From contig NZ_JAAXLA010000009.1 in assembly GCF_012911935.1 (NCBI RefSeq), positions 1 to 64,000 of the forward strand: a stretch of DNA of 64,000 nucleotides. Reading direction: 5' to 3'. A model generated the notes under the pieces. The model made no database searches. It was not told where the DNA came from and worked only from the letters and a program-made list of their open reading frames with translations. Origin of the DNA: Pseudonocardia acidicola. GTDB taxonomy: Bacteria > Actinomycetota > Actinomycetes > Mycobacteriales > Pseudonocardiaceae. Position 1 is the stretch's first letter. Every line of letters starts with the position of its first letter. A program made the translations under genes and the position numbers. Below are positions 30,472 through 40,989 of the stretch, in pieces.

Positions 30472-30981
30472 CTATTCGGCCGGAATGGAGTCGAGCAGCT
30501 TGACCATCGCCCGGGTGTGGGCGACGGCGAAGTCGGCGACCGCCTTGCGATAGGGGTCGGGCTCACCGCGGGCGGCCGCACGGGCAGCGTCCAACCGGGC
30601 GCTGTATGCCTCCTTGGAGGTCCGGACGAGTTCCCCGCGCTGCTTGGCGGTCAGCGACCCGGCATGGAGCAGGCGCAGCACCAGCGGGCTGCGCAGCGCG
30701 TCGGATCCGCTGCCCGTGGTGAGCCAGTTCTTGAACGCGCGCTTGCCGGCCGCGGTGATCACGTACTGCTGGGAAGCGCGGGGGCCCTGCTTGCCGAGCC
30801 GCAGCAGTCCGGCCTCGGCCAGTGCCGGCAGCTCCCGGTAGACCTGGCTGCGGGTCACCGAGAAGAAGGAGCCGAACCGGTCCCCCGCCGCGGCGACCAA
30901 CTGTCCCCCCGTCATCGGCCCGGAGTGCAGCAGGCCGAGCAGGGCTGCGGCAGTGGCGTTGACGGTCGTGGGCCCGGGCAT
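30472..30981 (-). CDS. PadR family transcriptional regulator
   Basis: About 169 residues. The N-terminal winged helix carries AALLGLLHSGPMTGGQLVAA, VTRSQVYRELPALAEAGLLR and the wing PRASQQYVITAAGKRAFKNW; a helical C-terminal dimerisation region follows. PadR proteins repress stress, phenolic-acid or multidrug genes. The start is uncertain: ATG 30981 matches the family, but GTG 30990, with GGAG 9 bases upstream, is an alternative. The nearest divergent genes are the peptide ABC transporter 630 bases away. Ligand unknown. Confidence 0.8.
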   Translation of the reverse strand: MPGPTTVNATAAALLGLLHSGPMTGGQLVAAAGDRFGSFFSVTRSQVYRELPALAEAGLLRLGKQGPRASQQYVITAAGKRAFKNWLTTGSGSDALRSPLVLRLLHAGSLTAKQRGELVRTSKEAYSARLDAARAAARGEPDPYRKAVADFAVAHTRAMVKLLDSIPAE

Positions 30982-31609
30982 GCCCTCCACCGTGCCACGC
31001 TCCGGCACTGATCGCATCCACAATGGGGGGTCACGGTCCAGTGTGGGCGGATCCGTCCGTTCCGGGGCGGCGCAGCACGGCGTCCGGGGGTACGACCGGC
31101 GCGATCGGCCGCACCCACCACCCGGTCCCCGCTGCGACGGTCGATGCAGCTCAACCGATCGCCCGCCGGCGATGTGCGCCGGTGGCCGCCCCTGGTACCC
31201 GGTCCACCGGCATTCTCAACGGGGATGGCGGACCGATGTGCATCAGGTCGCCGGCGCCCGCGCCGGCCGGCGGGACCTCCGGTGTCCACAGCGTCCCGAG
31301 CCCGGCCCCGTCGATCACCCAGGTCCCATCGGTCGCCCGCTGCCGCGGGCCCTGGCGGGCCGGCGCTCGGCAGCGCGGCAGCCCCGCAACTGTCACCGTG
31401 GCGCGGTACCCGGAGCAGAGCCCATGCCCCGAGGGATCAGAGCACACTGGACCGCGTTCGACAGCACGGATTCGTATCGGAGCGCGCATGGCCGACCCCG
31501 GAGAGTGCACCCCTCCCGTCGTGCACCGGACCGTGGCCCGGACACGTTCCGGGCTCCACCCGAAGCGGACGTCCACCACCGATCGGTCACCGGCACAGAA
31601 AGCAGGCGA
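30982..31609. other. Intergenic region upstream of the peptide transporter operon
   Basis: No coding signal is convincing on either strand, although long open frames exist because of high GC. The region must hold the divergent promoters of the PadR gene and the ABC operon. I see no clear operator dyad. Confidence 0.55.
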
Positions 31610-32587
31610 ATGATCCGTTTTCTCGCGCGCCGGCTGCTCAACTACCTGGTGCTCTGCCTGGTGGCGACGTTCCTGGCCTACACGCTGGCATCGCTGACGT
31701 TCGATCCGCTCGGGCAGTTGCAGCAGCGCAACCCTCCGCCGCCACAGGCGACGATCGACGCCAAGCGCGCCGAGTTGCACCTCGACGAGCCGATACCGGA
31801 GCGGTTCGTCGTCTGGCTCGGCGGGGTCGTGCAGGGCGACTTCGGGCAGACGGTGGTCAACACCCCGATCGGTGACGAGCTGGGCCGCCGGATCGGGGTC
31901 AGCCTGCGGCTGTTCCTGGCCGGCACGGTGCTGGGGGTCACGCTCGGCGTCCTGCTCGGCGTGGCCGGCGCGATCCGGCAGTACAAGTTCAGCGACTACT
32001 TCGCCACCCTGTTGTCCTTCGTCGTCCTCAGCACCCCGGTGCTGTTGCTGGGCCTGTTCATCAAGTACGGCGCACTGGAGATCAACAGCGCCGCCGGCAG
32101 CCGGGTACTGGTGTTCACCGGGGAGAGCACACCCGGGTTCGAGGGCAGCCTCGGCGCGCAGCTCCTCGACCGGTTGCAGCACCTCATCCTGCCGACGCTC
32201 ACGATCGCCCTCGGGCAGATCGCCTATTACAGCCGCTACCAGCGCAGTGCCATGCTCGACGTACTCGGCAGCGACTTCCTGCGCACCGCCCAGGCCAAGG
32301 GCCTCACCCGGCGCCGTGCGCTGTTCAAACACGGCCTGCGCACCGCGCTGGTGCCGATGGCCACGTTGTTCGCGTTCGGGTTCGGCCTGCTGATCACCGG
32401 CGGCGTGTTCACCGAGCGGATCTTCGGCTGGTTCGGCATGGGCGACTGGCTCGTCTACGGCATCCAGCAGAACGACACGAACATCACCGCGACGGTGACC
32501 TTGTTCGTCGCCGTGCTGGTGCTCATCTCCGGCTGGCTCTCCGACGTCTTCTACGCGCTGCTCGACCCCCGCGTCCGGGTCCGCTGA
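31610..32587 (+). CDS. Peptide/nickel ABC transporter permease, DppB type
   Basis: A 325-residue inner-membrane permease with six helices. It starts MIRFLARRLLNYLVLCLVAT, the standard DppB/OppB beginning, has a large external loop after helix 1, and the cytoplasmic EAA-type loop SDFLRTAQAKGLTRRRALFK that docks on the ATPase. The ATG at 31610 is where the family begins; the longer upstream frame is not used. With the following permease, double ATPase and lipoprotein it makes a complete importer for oligopeptides or related solutes. The next gene follows after 27 bases. Confidence 0.93.
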   Translation: MIRFLARRLLNYLVLCLVATFLAYTLASLTFDPLGQLQQRNPPPPQATIDAKRAELHLDEPIPERFVVWLGGVVQGDFGQTVVNTPIGDELGRRIGVSLRLFLAGTVLGVTLGVLLGVAGAIRQYKFSDYFATLLSFVVLSTPVLLLGLFIKYGALEINSAAGSRVLVFTGESTPGFEGSLGAQLLDRLQHLILPTLTIALGQIAYYSRYQRSAMLDVLGSDFLRTAQAKGLTRRRALFKHGLRTALVPMATLFAFGFGLLITGGVFTERIFGWFGMGDWLVYGIQQNDTNITATVTLFVAVLVLISGWLSDVFYALLDPRVRVR

Positions 32588-32614
32588 GGCGGCCGCTGTG
32601 CTCAGGAGTTCGCT

Positions 32615-33586
32615 GTGACCCCATCGACCGCGTCGGCGTCCGGCAGCCGGCCCGCCGTCCAGGCCGCCGCCTCGCCCGTCGAGCCCGGCGCCGCCACCGG
32701 GGGCGCCGGCACCGCCCGCGGCCGCCTCGTGCTGCGCCGCTTCCTGCGCAACCGGGTCGCTCTCGCCGGGCTCGTCGTCCTCGTCCTGCTCTACGCGGCG
32801 GCGGTGCTCAGCCCGCTGTACTCACCCTGGGCCTACGACCAGTACGACTACACCGCGTTCCTGCAGCCGCCCTCGGCCAGCCACTGGTTCGGCACGACTC
32901 AGATCGGCGAGGACGTCTTCGCCCAGACGATGCGCGGGCTGCAGAAGTCCCTGACCATCGGGCTGCTCGCCGCGGCGATCTCGATCGTGCTCGCGTCCGT
33001 CGTCGGCGCCACGGCCGGTTACTTCGGCGGGATCGTCGACCGCGTCCTGATGTGGGTCGTGGACCTGCTGCTGGTGTTGCCGTCATTCCTGATCATCGCG
33101 GTGATCAGCCCGGCACTGCGCGGCACCAGCTGGCTCTGGTTCGTCCTGCTGCTCGCCGCATTCGCGTGGATGATCACAGCGCGGATCCTGCGCGGGATGA
33201 CGCTGACCCTGCGCGAGCGCGAGTTCGTCAAGGCCGCACGATTCATGGGCGCCCCGTCGTGGACGATCATCCGCCGGCACATCCTGCCGAACATGGCGTC
33301 GATCATGATCATCGACGCGACGATCACCGTCGGCTCGACGATCCTGATCGAGACCGGCCTGAGCTACTTCGGCTTCGGCGTCCAGCCGCCGGACGTCTCG
33401 CTCGGCACGCTGATCCGCGACGGCAGCCAGTCCTCGCTCAGCACGCCGTGGCTGTTCGCGTTCTCCGGCGGGCTGCTGGTCGTCTCGGTGCTCGCCGTCA
33501 ACTTCATCGGTGACGGGCTGCGCGACGCGCTCGACCCGAACGCGCGCACCCGCCGTCGTGAGGACCGCAAGGCGGCCGGCCGGTGA
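32615..33586 (+). CDS. Peptide/nickel ABC transporter permease, DppC type
   Basis: A 323-residue permease. The cytoplasmic N-terminus is alanine/proline-rich, followed by [20 protein letters not shown] (helix 1), [18 protein letters not shown] typical of DppC/OppC, and the ATPase-docking loop [20 protein letters not shown]. The second half contains [20 protein letters not shown], a family hallmark. The GTG start has AGGAG upstream. Its last 4 bases overlap the ATPase gene (GTGA), giving coupled translation. Confidence 0.93.
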   Translation: MTPSTASASGSRPAVQAAASPVEPGAATGGAGTARGRLVLRRFLRNRVALAGLVVLVLLYAAAVLSPLYSPWAYDQYDYTAFLQPPSASHWFGTTQIGEDVFAQTMRGLQKSLTIGLLAAAISIVLASVVGATAGYFGGIVDRVLMWVVDLLLVLPSFLIIAVISPALRGTSWLWFVLLLAAFAWMITARILRGMTLTLREREFVKAARFMGAPSWTIIRRHILPNMASIMIIDATITVGSTILIETGLSYFGFGVQPPDVSLGTLIRDGSQSSLSTPWLFAFSGGLLVVSVLAVNFIGDGLRDALDPNARTRRREDRKAAGR

Positions 33587-35736
33587 GCCTGTCGCAGGCC
33601 GACCCGCTCGCCGATCCCGGACCCGGTGGACCGGCCGGGAGCCCGCTGCTCGAGGTACGGGATCTGGAGGTCTCCTTCCCCAGCGACGCCGGTCGGGTGC
33701 GTGCCGTCCGCGGCCTGTCCTACGACGTCGCCCCCGGTGAGGTGCTGGGCATCGTCGGCGAGTCGGGGTCGGGCAAGTCCGTCTCCTCGCTGGCGGTGAT
33801 GGGTCTGCTGCCCGGGCAGGCCCGGATCTCCGGGTCGATCCGTTTCCGTGGCCGGGAGCTGCTCGGGCTCTCGGACACCGAGCTCTCCCACGTGCGCGGC
33901 AAGCGGATCTCCATGGTGTTCCAGGACCCGCTGTCGGCCCTCACACCCGTGTACACCGTCGGCGACCAGGTCGCCGAGGCCGTGCTCGTGCACGGCGGCA
34001 GGTCGATGACCAGGAAGACGGCGCGGGCGCGCGCCGTCGAGTTGCTCGACCTCGTCGGCATCCCGAACGCGGCCTCCCGGGTCAAGGCGTTCCCGCACGA
34101 GTTCTCCGGCGGCATGCGCCAGCGCGCGGTGATCGCGATGGCCATCGCGAACGATCCCGACCTGATCATCGCGGACGAGCCGACGACGGCACTCGACGTG
34201 ACCGTGCAGGCGCAGGTCCTCGAGGTGCTCCAGACCGCCCGGGAGGTGACCGGGGCGGGCATCGTGCTGATCACGCACGACCTCGGCGTGATTGCCGGCA
34301 CCGCGGACCGTGTCATCGTCATGTATGCCGGCAGAGCGGTCGAGTCCGGCCCGGTGGACACCCTGTTCCGGGCCGCCCGGATGCCCTACACACTGGGCCT
34401 GCTCGGCTCGATCCCCCGGCTCGACGCCGGCCGCGGGCAACCGCTCGTGCCGATCGAGGGCCAGCCCCCGTCGCTGGTGGCTCTGCCACCGGGCTGCCCG
34501 TTCGGCCCCCGCTGCCCGCTGCACGTCGCGGCCTGCGACGAGGCGGAACCGCCGCTGGCCCCGATAGGCGCCGACCACGCCACCGCCTGCATCCGCAGCT
34601 CCGGGCTCGACCGCGCCGACACCGATGCCGCCGCCCTCGCCGCGGAGATCTACCGGGCGCAGGCCGTCGACACCTCCGCCCTGCACACGATCCCGCGGGA
34701 CGAGCGGGAGGTGGTGCTCGACGTCCACGGCCTGGTCAAGCACTTCCCGGTGACCACCAGCGGGCTGCTGCGGCGCAAGGTCGGCGCAGTGCAGGCCGTC
34801 GACGGGATCTCCTTCGACATCCGGGCCGGCGAGACCCTCGGTCTGGTCGGCGAGTCCGGCTGCGGCAAGTCCACGACGATCCTGGAGATCCTCGGCCTGG
34901 AACGGCCCACGGAGGGCTCGATCCGGGTCCTGGGCTCCGACGTCGGCTCGTTGAGCCGCGACGATCGGCGGCGGATCCGCCGGGACCTGCAGATCGTGTT
35001 CCAGGACCCGATGGCCTCACTGGATCCGCGGCTGCCGGTCCGCGACCTGATCGCCGAACCGCTGCAGATCCAGGGCTTCGGCCGGGCGGAGATCGACCGG
35101 CGCATCCCGGAGCTGATGTCCCTGGTCGGGCTGCGCCGCGAGCAGCTCGACCGCTATCCGTCGGAGTTCTCCGGTGGCCAGCGGCAGCGCATCTGCATCG
35201 CTCGCGCGCTCGCCCTGGAACCGAAGCTACTGGTTCTCGACGAGCCGGTGTCCGCACTCGACGTCTCCGTCCAGGCCGGCGTGCTCAACCTGCTCGACGC
35301 GCTGAAGGCCCGCCTCGGCCTGGCCTACCTGTTCGTGGCCCACGACCTGTCGGTCGTACGGCACATCGCCGACCGGGTGGCGGTCATGTACCTGGGCCGC
35401 GTCGTGGAGATCGGCGACGTCGACGAGGTGTTCGCCGCGCCGCAGCACCCGTACACGCAGGCGTTGATGTCCGCGATCCCGGTGCCCGACCCGGTGATCG
35501 AACGGTCCCGCGAGCGCATCCTGCTGCGCGGCGACCTGCCGAGCCCGGTCGACCCGCCGGCGGGCTGCCGCTTCCGGACCCGATGCCCGCTGTTCGTGAC
35601 CCTCGACCCGGATCGGCAGGCCCGGTGCATCGAGGTCGATCCGCAGCGCACACCCGCCGAGCCCGCCACCGCCGGCGCGACGGCGTCCGATCACGAGGTC
35701 GCCTGTCACCACGCGCGGATCCGCGAGGTCGTCTGA
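33583..35736 (+). CDS. Peptide ABC transporter, fused double ATP-binding protein
   Basis: A 717-residue protein with two complete ABC domains, corresponding to DppD and DppF in one chain. The first (residues about 20-270) has [10 protein letters not shown] and [18 protein letters not shown]; the second (about 365-620) has GESGCGKST and [19 protein letters not shown]. Each domain is followed by an oligopeptide-transporter C-terminal extension with cysteines ([12 protein letters not shown] and [13 protein letters not shown]), the usual site of these subfamily proteins. It hydrolyses ATP for the two permeases encoded just upstream. Fused forms are common in actinobacteria and alphaproteobacteria. 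Confidence 0.93.
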   Translation: MSLSQADPLADPGPGGPAGSPLLEVRDLEVSFPSDAGRVRAVRGLSYDVAPGEVLGIVGESGSGKSVSSLAVMGLLPGQARISGSIRFRGRELLGLSDTELSHVRGKRISMVFQDPLSALTPVYTVGDQVAEAVLVHGGRSMTRKTARARAVELLDLVGIPNAASRVKAFPHEFSGGMRQRAVIAMAIANDPDLIIADEPTTALDVTVQAQVLEVLQTAREVTGAGIVLITHDLGVIAGTADRVIVMYAGRAVESGPVDTLFRAARMPYTLGLLGSIPRLDAGRGQPLVPIEGQPPSLVALPPGCPFGPRCPLHVAACDEAEPPLAPIGADHATACIRSSGLDRADTDAAALAAEIYRAQAVDTSALHTIPRDEREVVLDVHGLVKHFPVTTSGLLRRKVGAVQAVDGISFDIRAGETLGLVGESGCGKSTTILEILGLERPTEGSIRVLGSDVGSLSRDDRRRIRRDLQIVFQDPMASLDPRLPVRDLIAEPLQIQGFGRAEIDRRIPELMSLVGLRREQLDRYPSEFSGGQRQRICIARALALEPKLLVLDEPVSALDVSVQAGVLNLLDALKARLGLAYLFVAHDLSVVRHIADRVAVMYLGRVVEIGDVDEVFAAPQHPYTQALMSAIPVPDPVIERSRERILLRGDLPSPVDPPAGCRFRTRCPLFVTLDPDRQARCIEVDPQRTPAEPATAGATASDHEVACHHARIREVV

Positions 35737-35772
35737 GCCGTGGTTGCGGTTTCTCAACACTGGGGAGGATCG

Positions 35773-37464
35773 ATGAACGCGTTGCGACGTCGAGGGCTGG
35801 GATGGGCGGCCGTTGCCGCGGTCGTCGCACTCGTCCTGGCCGGCTGCGGCGGAGGCGGCGGTGCGGGCTCCGCAGGCAATGCGAGCGGCGGAGCGGCGCT
35901 GTCGGGCAACGACATCAACCCGGTCGACCCGGCCCGGCTGCGCAACGGCGGGGACTTCCTGTGGCCCATCGACAGCCTGCCGCCGCAGTTCAACTTCAAC
36001 CAGGTCGACGGCACCGCGGCCGGCAACCGCGCCATCATCGGCGCGATGCTGCCCAGCATCTTCCGGGGTGACGCCAAGGGCGTGCTGCAGCCCGACCCGA
36101 ACTATCTGACCTCCGCCGAGGTCACCGGCACGAACCCCCAGGTCGTCACCTACGCGATCAACCCGAAGGCGGTCTGGTCCGACGGCCGGCCGCTCGACTG
36201 GACGGACTTCGACGCCCAGTTCACGGCACTCAACGGCACGAACCCGGCCTACCAGGTCGCCGGGACGACCGGATACAGCGACATCGCGACCGTGGCGCCG
36301 GGCGCGAACCCCCAGGAGGTGGTCGTCACCTTCAAACACAACTTCGCCGACTGGCGGGCGCTGTTCAGCCCGCTCTACCCGAAGTCGACCAACAGCGACC
36401 CGAACGCCTTCAACACCGGCTGGGTGGGCCGGCCGCAGGCCATCAGCGCCGGTCCCTTCAGATTCGACAGCGTCGACCAGACCGCCAAGCGCCTCACCCT
36501 CGTCCGCAACGACAAGTGGTGGGGTGCTCCACCGAAGCTGGACCGCATCATCTACGTCGCGCTCGACCCGGCTGCGCAGCCCGAGGCGTTCGCGAACGGC
36601 TCGCTGAGCTTCGTCGACATCGGCCCGAGCGTCTCGGCCTTCCAGCGCGCCCAGCAGGTGCCCGGCGCCGTGATCCGCACTTCCAACGGCCCGAACTACC
36701 GGCACATCACCTTCAACGGGGCCCCGGGTGCGATCCTGTCCGACCCGGCGCTGCGCCTGGCGATCATGCGGGGGATCGACCGGGAGGTCATCACCCGGTC
36801 GCAGATCGGCCCGATCATCCCGAACGCCGAGCCCCTGGGGAACCACATCTACGTCCAGGGTCTCGAGGGCTATCAGGACAACTCCGGGGTCGTCGCCTAC
36901 GACCCGCAGAAGGCCAAGTCCGAACTCGACGCGCTGGGCTGGCGACAGCAGGGCAGCGTCCGGGTCAAGGACGGCAAGCCGCTCGTGATCCGTGACGTCA
37001 TCCCCAGTGCGACACCGGTCAGCGAGGCCGAGGCGAAGATCGTCCAGCAGCAGCTCGCCGCGATCGGCGTGCAGGTCGACATCCAGACCGTGCCGACGGA
37101 CAACTTCTTCAGCCAGTACGTCAACGTCGGCAACTTCGACATCACACACTTCTCCTGGCTCGGCACGCAGACGCCGATCAGCTCCTCGAGCGGCATCTAC
37201 CGCACCGGGGACGGCGTCGAGCAGAACTACGGCCGGATCGGCAACCAGAAGATCAACGACCTGTTGAACCAGGCCAACGCCGAGCTCGACCCGGCCAAGC
37301 AGCGCGCCCTGGCCAACGAGCTGGATCAGGAGATCTGGAACGTCGGCCACTCGCTGCTGCTCTACCAGCGGCCGGACGCCGTCGCCGTCCGCAACGACGT
37401 CGCGAACTTCGGCGCGTTCGGATTCGCCGACGTCGACTACACCAAGATCGGCTTCACCCGATGA
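35773..37464 (+). CDS. Peptide ABC transporter substrate-binding lipoprotein (family 5)
   Basis: A 563-residue solute-binding protein. A lipoprotein signal peptide ends in the lipobox LAGC (about residues 22-25), followed by a glycine-rich linker. The mature protein has the family-5 pattern: YAINPKAVWSDGRPLDWTDF near the N-terminal lobe, RLTLVRNDKWWG, and LGWRQQGSVRVKDGKPL in the C-terminal lobe. The ATG at 35773 is chosen because GGGGAGG lies 4-5 bases upstream. It follows the double ATPase gene by 36 bases and completes the importer. Substrate class (peptide, nickel complex or other) cannot be told from sequence. Confidence 0.93.
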   Translation: MNALRRRGLGWAAVAAVVALVLAGCGGGGGAGSAGNASGGAALSGNDINPVDPARLRNGGDFLWPIDSLPPQFNFNQVDGTAAGNRAIIGAMLPSIFRGDAKGVLQPDPNYLTSAEVTGTNPQVVTYAINPKAVWSDGRPLDWTDFDAQFTALNGTNPAYQVAGTTGYSDIATVAPGANPQEVVVTFKHNFADWRALFSPLYPKSTNSDPNAFNTGWVGRPQAISAGPFRFDSVDQTAKRLTLVRNDKWWGAPPKLDRIIYVALDPAAQPEAFANGSLSFVDIGPSVSAFQRAQQVPGAVIRTSNGPNYRHITFNGAPGAILSDPALRLAIMRGIDREVITRSQIGPIIPNAEPLGNHIYVQGLEGYQDNSGVVAYDPQKAKSELDALGWRQQGSVRVKDGKPLVIRDVIPSATPVSEAEAKIVQQQLAAIGVQVDIQTVPTDNFFSQYVNVGNFDITHFSWLGTQTPISSSSGIYRTGDGVEQNYGRIGNQKINDLLNQANAELDPAKQRALANELDQEIWNVGHSLLLYQRPDAVAVRNDVANFGAFGFADVDYTKIGFTR

Positions 37465-37610
37465 CCCCGGGAAGCCCGTGACGAATCGATGAGGCCCTGA
37501 GCTCCCGGCCCGCCGGCGGCGCAGGGCGCCCCGGCGCCCCCCGCACGCCGCTGCCTCGTCCGCTGCGGCACGGGCTGGCCGCGACGGCGCTCGTCGTCGC
37601 GGTCTGTGCC

Positions 37611-38462
37611 GTGTTCACGGTCATGGCCCTGGTGTCCTACTCCGCGGCCACCACCGTGATCCGCGGCGCGACCGGCCGGGCCCTCGGCACGATCGTCGCA
37701 AGCCACGACGCGCAGGTCGTGGTGCGGTGGACACCGCGGGACGGTGCACAGCGCGACGACGTGGTGGCCCTCGCCGGCACCGCCCCGGCGCCCGGAACGC
37801 GGACCGAGGTGGCCTACGACCCCGCCCGCCCGTCGCCACCCCTGGTGCCGGGCGCCGCGGTCCTGGCCGCCGCCGACCGGGCCGTCAGCACCGTGGCGCT
37901 GATCGCGGCGATCATGATCGTGGTCGTCGGCGCCGGCGGCTGGCAGCTGGTGAGCCGGCGCCGGGCCGCTGACAGACCCGGCCACCGCGCCGCCGCGCGC
38001 AGGATGCGGGTGCAGTCCGGGCTGAGCACGCGGTCCTACCTGGAGACCGAGTCCGCGCCGCAGCGGTGGATCCCGGTGCACTTCGATCCGGTGCTCGTCG
38101 GGCTGGCGTCGCCGACCACGGTGCTGCTGCACGGCGATCCGCTGCGGGACCGGCTGGTGGTCGCCTCGGTGGACGGGCACGTGCTCTGGCCGTCCGGGCC
38201 GGTGCGGACGAGCGAGCCGCGGGGGCGCCGGATCGACAACCCGTCCCGCCCGGACGACACCGCCGCGGAGCGGGCCGACCGGTTGGCGCGGCTGTCCCGC
38301 CAGCTCCGCGCCGACCTGCCCCTGGTCGTCCCGGCGCCGTTCGTCGGGCTGTTGTGGGTCTACGTCGCCGGCGACGGGTTCCTCGCGTGGCTGTCGACGA
38401 GCGTGCTCTTCGCCGTCCTCGCCCTCTGGTGGGCCGCCCTCCGCGGCTCCGATCCCTCCTGA
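37611..38462 (+). CDS. Membrane protein with DUF3592-like region
   Basis: At least 283 residues. An N-terminal hydrophobic segment (continuing upstream of the GTG at 37611) is followed by an extracytoplasmic region whose end, TRTEVAYDPARPSPPLVPGA, resembles the DUF3592 pattern V-V-YDP-NP. A second helix (VALIAAIMIVVVGAGGW), a soluble region and two C-terminal helices follow. Because the first helix begins before 37611, the true start may be a CTG near 37497; the frame is open back to 37482. Function unknown. It follows the peptide transporter operon by ~150 bases. Confidence 0.6.
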   Translation: MFTVMALVSYSAATTVIRGATGRALGTIVASHDAQVVVRWTPRDGAQRDDVVALAGTAPAPGTRTEVAYDPARPSPPLVPGAAVLAAADRAVSTVALIAAIMIVVVGAGGWQLVSRRRAADRPGHRAAARRMRVQSGLSTRSYLETESAPQRWIPVHFDPVLVGLASPTTVLLHGDPLRDRLVVASVDGHVLWPSGPVRTSEPRGRRIDNPSRPDDTAAERADRLARLSRQLRADLPLVVPAPFVGLLWVYVAGDGFLAWLSTSVLFAVLALWWAALRGSDPS

Positions 38463-38506
38463 CCCCGGCGTCCGGACGCCGCGGACGCCCTCAGCTCACG
38501 CCGACC

Positions 38507-38569
38507 CGCCGAACTCTGCGATGTGACGGCCGGACGGGCTCACCGACGGCCGTAGCGCAGCGCTCGGCC
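38507..38569. repeat. 63-bp palindromic repeat, copy B
   Basis: Arms CGCCGAACTCTGCG (38507-38520) and CGCAGCGCTCGGCC (38556-38569) pair at 11 of 14 positions; an inner pair ACGGCCG/CGGCCGT is also self-complementary. It lies 45 bases after the stop of the upstream membrane protein gene and 54 bases from the stop of the convergent acyl-CoA dehydrogenase gene. Confidence 0.85.
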
Positions 38570-38623
38570 GACCTGCGTGACGCCGTCCGGGCACGGCCGG
38601 CGGCCGCGCCCGGACGGACGGGG

Positions 38624-39661
38624 TCAGGCCGGAACGGTGTCCACCGTCAGTGCGGCGATCCGCTCGCGCTGGGCGTCGGAGTCGCCCAGCTGGCCCGCGA
38701 GTCGCTTGGCGCGCTTGTAGTAGAAGTGCGCCTCGTGCTCCCAGGTGTAGCCGATGCCGCCGTGGTACTGGATCATCGCGGCGGTCGACTGCAGGGCCAC
38801 GTCACCGGCCTTGGCCTTGGCCACCGCGACGGCGAGCGCGGCGTCGGGCAGCGCGGCGTCGACGGCGTGCGACGCGTACAGCGCAGCGTGCTCGGCCATG
38901 GTCACCCCGACGTGCAGGTCGGCCAGCGCATGCTTGATGGCCTGGAAGGAACCGACGGGGACACCGAACTGCTGGCGCTCGCGGTCGTAGGCCACGGTCC
39001 GGGACAGCGCCTCGCGGGCGATGCCGACCAGGTCGGCGGCCACGAGCACGGTCGCCCGGGCGGTGAGCTGGTCGACCACCTCGGCGGTCGCGCCCGGCAG
39101 CGCCTCGCCGGTGCCGTCCACGGAGAGCGCCGCGAGCCGCGTCGTCGCGTCGTAGGAACCCTGCGGGGTCGCGGTGAACGCCGCGGCCTCGACGAGCGCG
39201 AGGCCCTCACCGGAGCGGACGACGACCACGTCGGCGACCGCTGCGTACTCCACCGCCGGGATCGTCCCGGGCACCGAGCCGCGCAGCGCCAGCGCGCCCA
39301 CGGCGTCACCGCCGGCCAGCCTCGGCAGCCAGGCCGCCTTCTGCTCGTCGGACCCGGCAAGCCGGATCGCCTCGGCCGCGAGCACGCTGCCGCGCCACGG
39401 CCCCGGCGCCACCCCGGCACCGAGCGCCCGGGAGATCACCTGCGCCTCGACGAGACCGAGTCCGAGGCCGTCGTGCTCCTCGGGCACGAGCACGGCCAGC
39501 CAGCCCTGCTCGGCCGCCGCCTTCCAGAGCGACTCCGGGTGACCGTTGCCGGCGGGGTCCTCGACGATCCCGCGCACGGCCTCCAGATCGAACCGCTCCG
39601 CGAGGTAGCCGCGCACGGCGGCGTCGAACTCGCGCTGGTCGTCGGTGAGTGCGAAGAACAT
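38624..39661 (-). CDS. Acyl-CoA dehydrogenase, short subunit
   Basis: A 345-residue member of the acyl-CoA dehydrogenase family, shorter than usual. It starts MFFALTDDQREFDAAVRGYL, has the conserved EEHDGLGLGLVEAQVISRAL and the C-terminal helical domain with QYHGGIGYTWEHEAHFYYKR. It lies 12 bases downstream of a second, full-size member. Such side-by-side pairs in actinobacteria form alpha2-beta2 enzymes (for example steroid side-chain FadE pairs), each acting on CoA esters with FAD bound at the interface. Substrate is unknown; no CoA ligase or hydratase is adjacent. Confidence 0.88.
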   Translation of the reverse strand: MFFALTDDQREFDAAVRGYLAERFDLEAVRGIVEDPAGNGHPESLWKAAAEQGWLAVLVPEEHDGLGLGLVEAQVISRALGAGVAPGPWRGSVLAAEAIRLAGSDEQKAAWLPRLAGGDAVGALALRGSVPGTIPAVEYAAVADVVVVRSGEGLALVEAAAFTATPQGSYDATTRLAALSVDGTGEALPGATAEVVDQLTARATVLVAADLVGIAREALSRTVAYDRERQQFGVPVGSFQAIKHALADLHVGVTMAEHAALYASHAVDAALPDAALAVAVAKAKAGDVALQSTAAMIQYHGGIGYTWEHEAHFYYKRAKRLAGQLGDSDAQRERIAALTVDTVPA

Positions 39662-39673
39662 GTGCCCGACCTC

Positions 39674-40843
39674 CTATCGCGGCAGGCCGAGCACGCGCTC
39701 GGCGGTGATGTTGCGCTGCACCTGCGAGGACCCGCCCCAGATGGTCACCGACCGGGACCACATCGCCTGCGCGTGCATCGCCTTCAGGTCGATGCCGTCG
39801 ACCGAGTCCAGCGTCGCGTCCTCGCCGAGGATGTCGTCGAAGACCTCCCACAGGTCCTGGAACGCCTCGGACCACTGCAGCTTGGTCATCGAGGCCTCGA
39901 AGCCGAGGTCGCGGCCCCGCTCGACCTGGGTGAGCACGTGCATCGCGTGCAGCCGCAGGCACTCCAGCTCGGTGAGCACCCGGGCGAGCTTGCCGCGGAC
40001 CACCGGGTCGCGGTCGCGGCCGCGCGCACGGGCCACCTGGACGATCTGGTCGTACTGGCGGCGGAATTCGGTGTATTGCGCGATGCCGGACGCCCCGCGC
40101 TCGAAGGACAGCAGCAGCATCGCGGTGCGCCAGCCGTCGCCGATCTCACCGAGGCACTCCGTCGCCGGCACCCGCGCGTCGTCGAAGAACACCTCGCCGA
40201 ACTCGCTGGCCCCGCTCATCTGCTTGAGCGGGCGGGCGTCGACGCCGGGCTGGTGCATGTCGATGAGCAGCATCGAGATGCCGCGGTGCTTGGCGCTGCC
40301 CGGCTCGGTGCGCACCAGCGTGAAGATCTTGTCGCCGTGCACGGCGTTGGTGGTCCAGACCTTCTGGCCGTTGACCACGAAATCGTCACCGTCGCGGACG
40401 CCCTTGGTGCTCAGCGCCGCGAGGTCGGAGCCGGCGCCGGGCTCGGAGAAGCCCTGGCACCAGATCACCTCGTTGCGCAGCATCGGGCCGATGATCTCCT
40501 TCTTCTGCGCGTCCGTGCCGATGGCCATCACGGTGGGCGCGAGAAAGGTCAGGCCGAGCGGGTTGACCGTGCGCGGCGCGTGCGCCCGGACGGTCTCCTC
40601 GTCGTAGATCGCCTTCATGCCGGGCGTGCCGCCGCGGCCGCCGTACTCGGTCGGCCACTGGATGCCGGCGAACCCGGCCAGTGCCTTGTCCCGCTCCCAG
40701 TCCCGGCGCAACCGGAAGCTCTCGGCGTCGTCGAGGGACTCCCAGAATCCCGGCCGGGTCCATTCCTCGGGGATGTTCGCCGACAGCCAGGAGCGGAGCT
40801 CGCGGCGGAACTCCTCCTCGGCCTCGGTGTAGGTCAGCTCCAT
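39674..40843 (-). CDS. Acyl-CoA dehydrogenase, long subunit
   Basis: A 389-residue acyl-CoA dehydrogenase. N-terminal helical domain MELTYTEAEEEFRRELRSWL, FAD/substrate region QGFSEPGAGSDLAALSTKGV and KVWTTNAVHGDKIFTLVRTE, and C-terminal WGGSSQVQRNITAERVLGLP where the flavin is held. The ATG at 40843 has GAGGAGG 8-9 bases upstream. It is the first gene of a two-gene operon with the shorter member, suggesting a heteromeric enzyme. Divergent on the other side is a small toxin-antitoxin pair. Confidence 0.9.
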   Translation of the reverse strand: MELTYTEAEEEFRRELRSWLSANIPEEWTRPGFWESLDDAESFRLRRDWERDKALAGFAGIQWPTEYGGRGGTPGMKAIYDEETVRAHAPRTVNPLGLTFLAPTVMAIGTDAQKKEIIGPMLRNEVIWCQGFSEPGAGSDLAALSTKGVRDGDDFVVNGQKVWTTNAVHGDKIFTLVRTEPGSAKHRGISMLLIDMHQPGVDARPLKQMSGASEFGEVFFDDARVPATECLGEIGDGWRTAMLLLSFERGASGIAQYTEFRRQYDQIVQVARARGRDRDPVVRGKLARVLTELECLRLHAMHVLTQVERGRDLGFEASMTKLQWSEAFQDLWEVFDDILGEDATLDSVDGIDLKAMHAQAMWSRSVTIWGGSSQVQRNITAERVLGLPR

Positions 40844-40989
40844 CAGGGCCTCCTCGCACGCTGGTCGCCACACCCGGGCGCTGGGCCCACCATGGCATAC
40901 CCGCGAGTAACCCGCGGGCGGGCGTCCCTCGAAGGGCCTACGGCGAGCCTGTCCCCGGGCCACCGGTATGCACCGAGTAGCCTGCGAGT

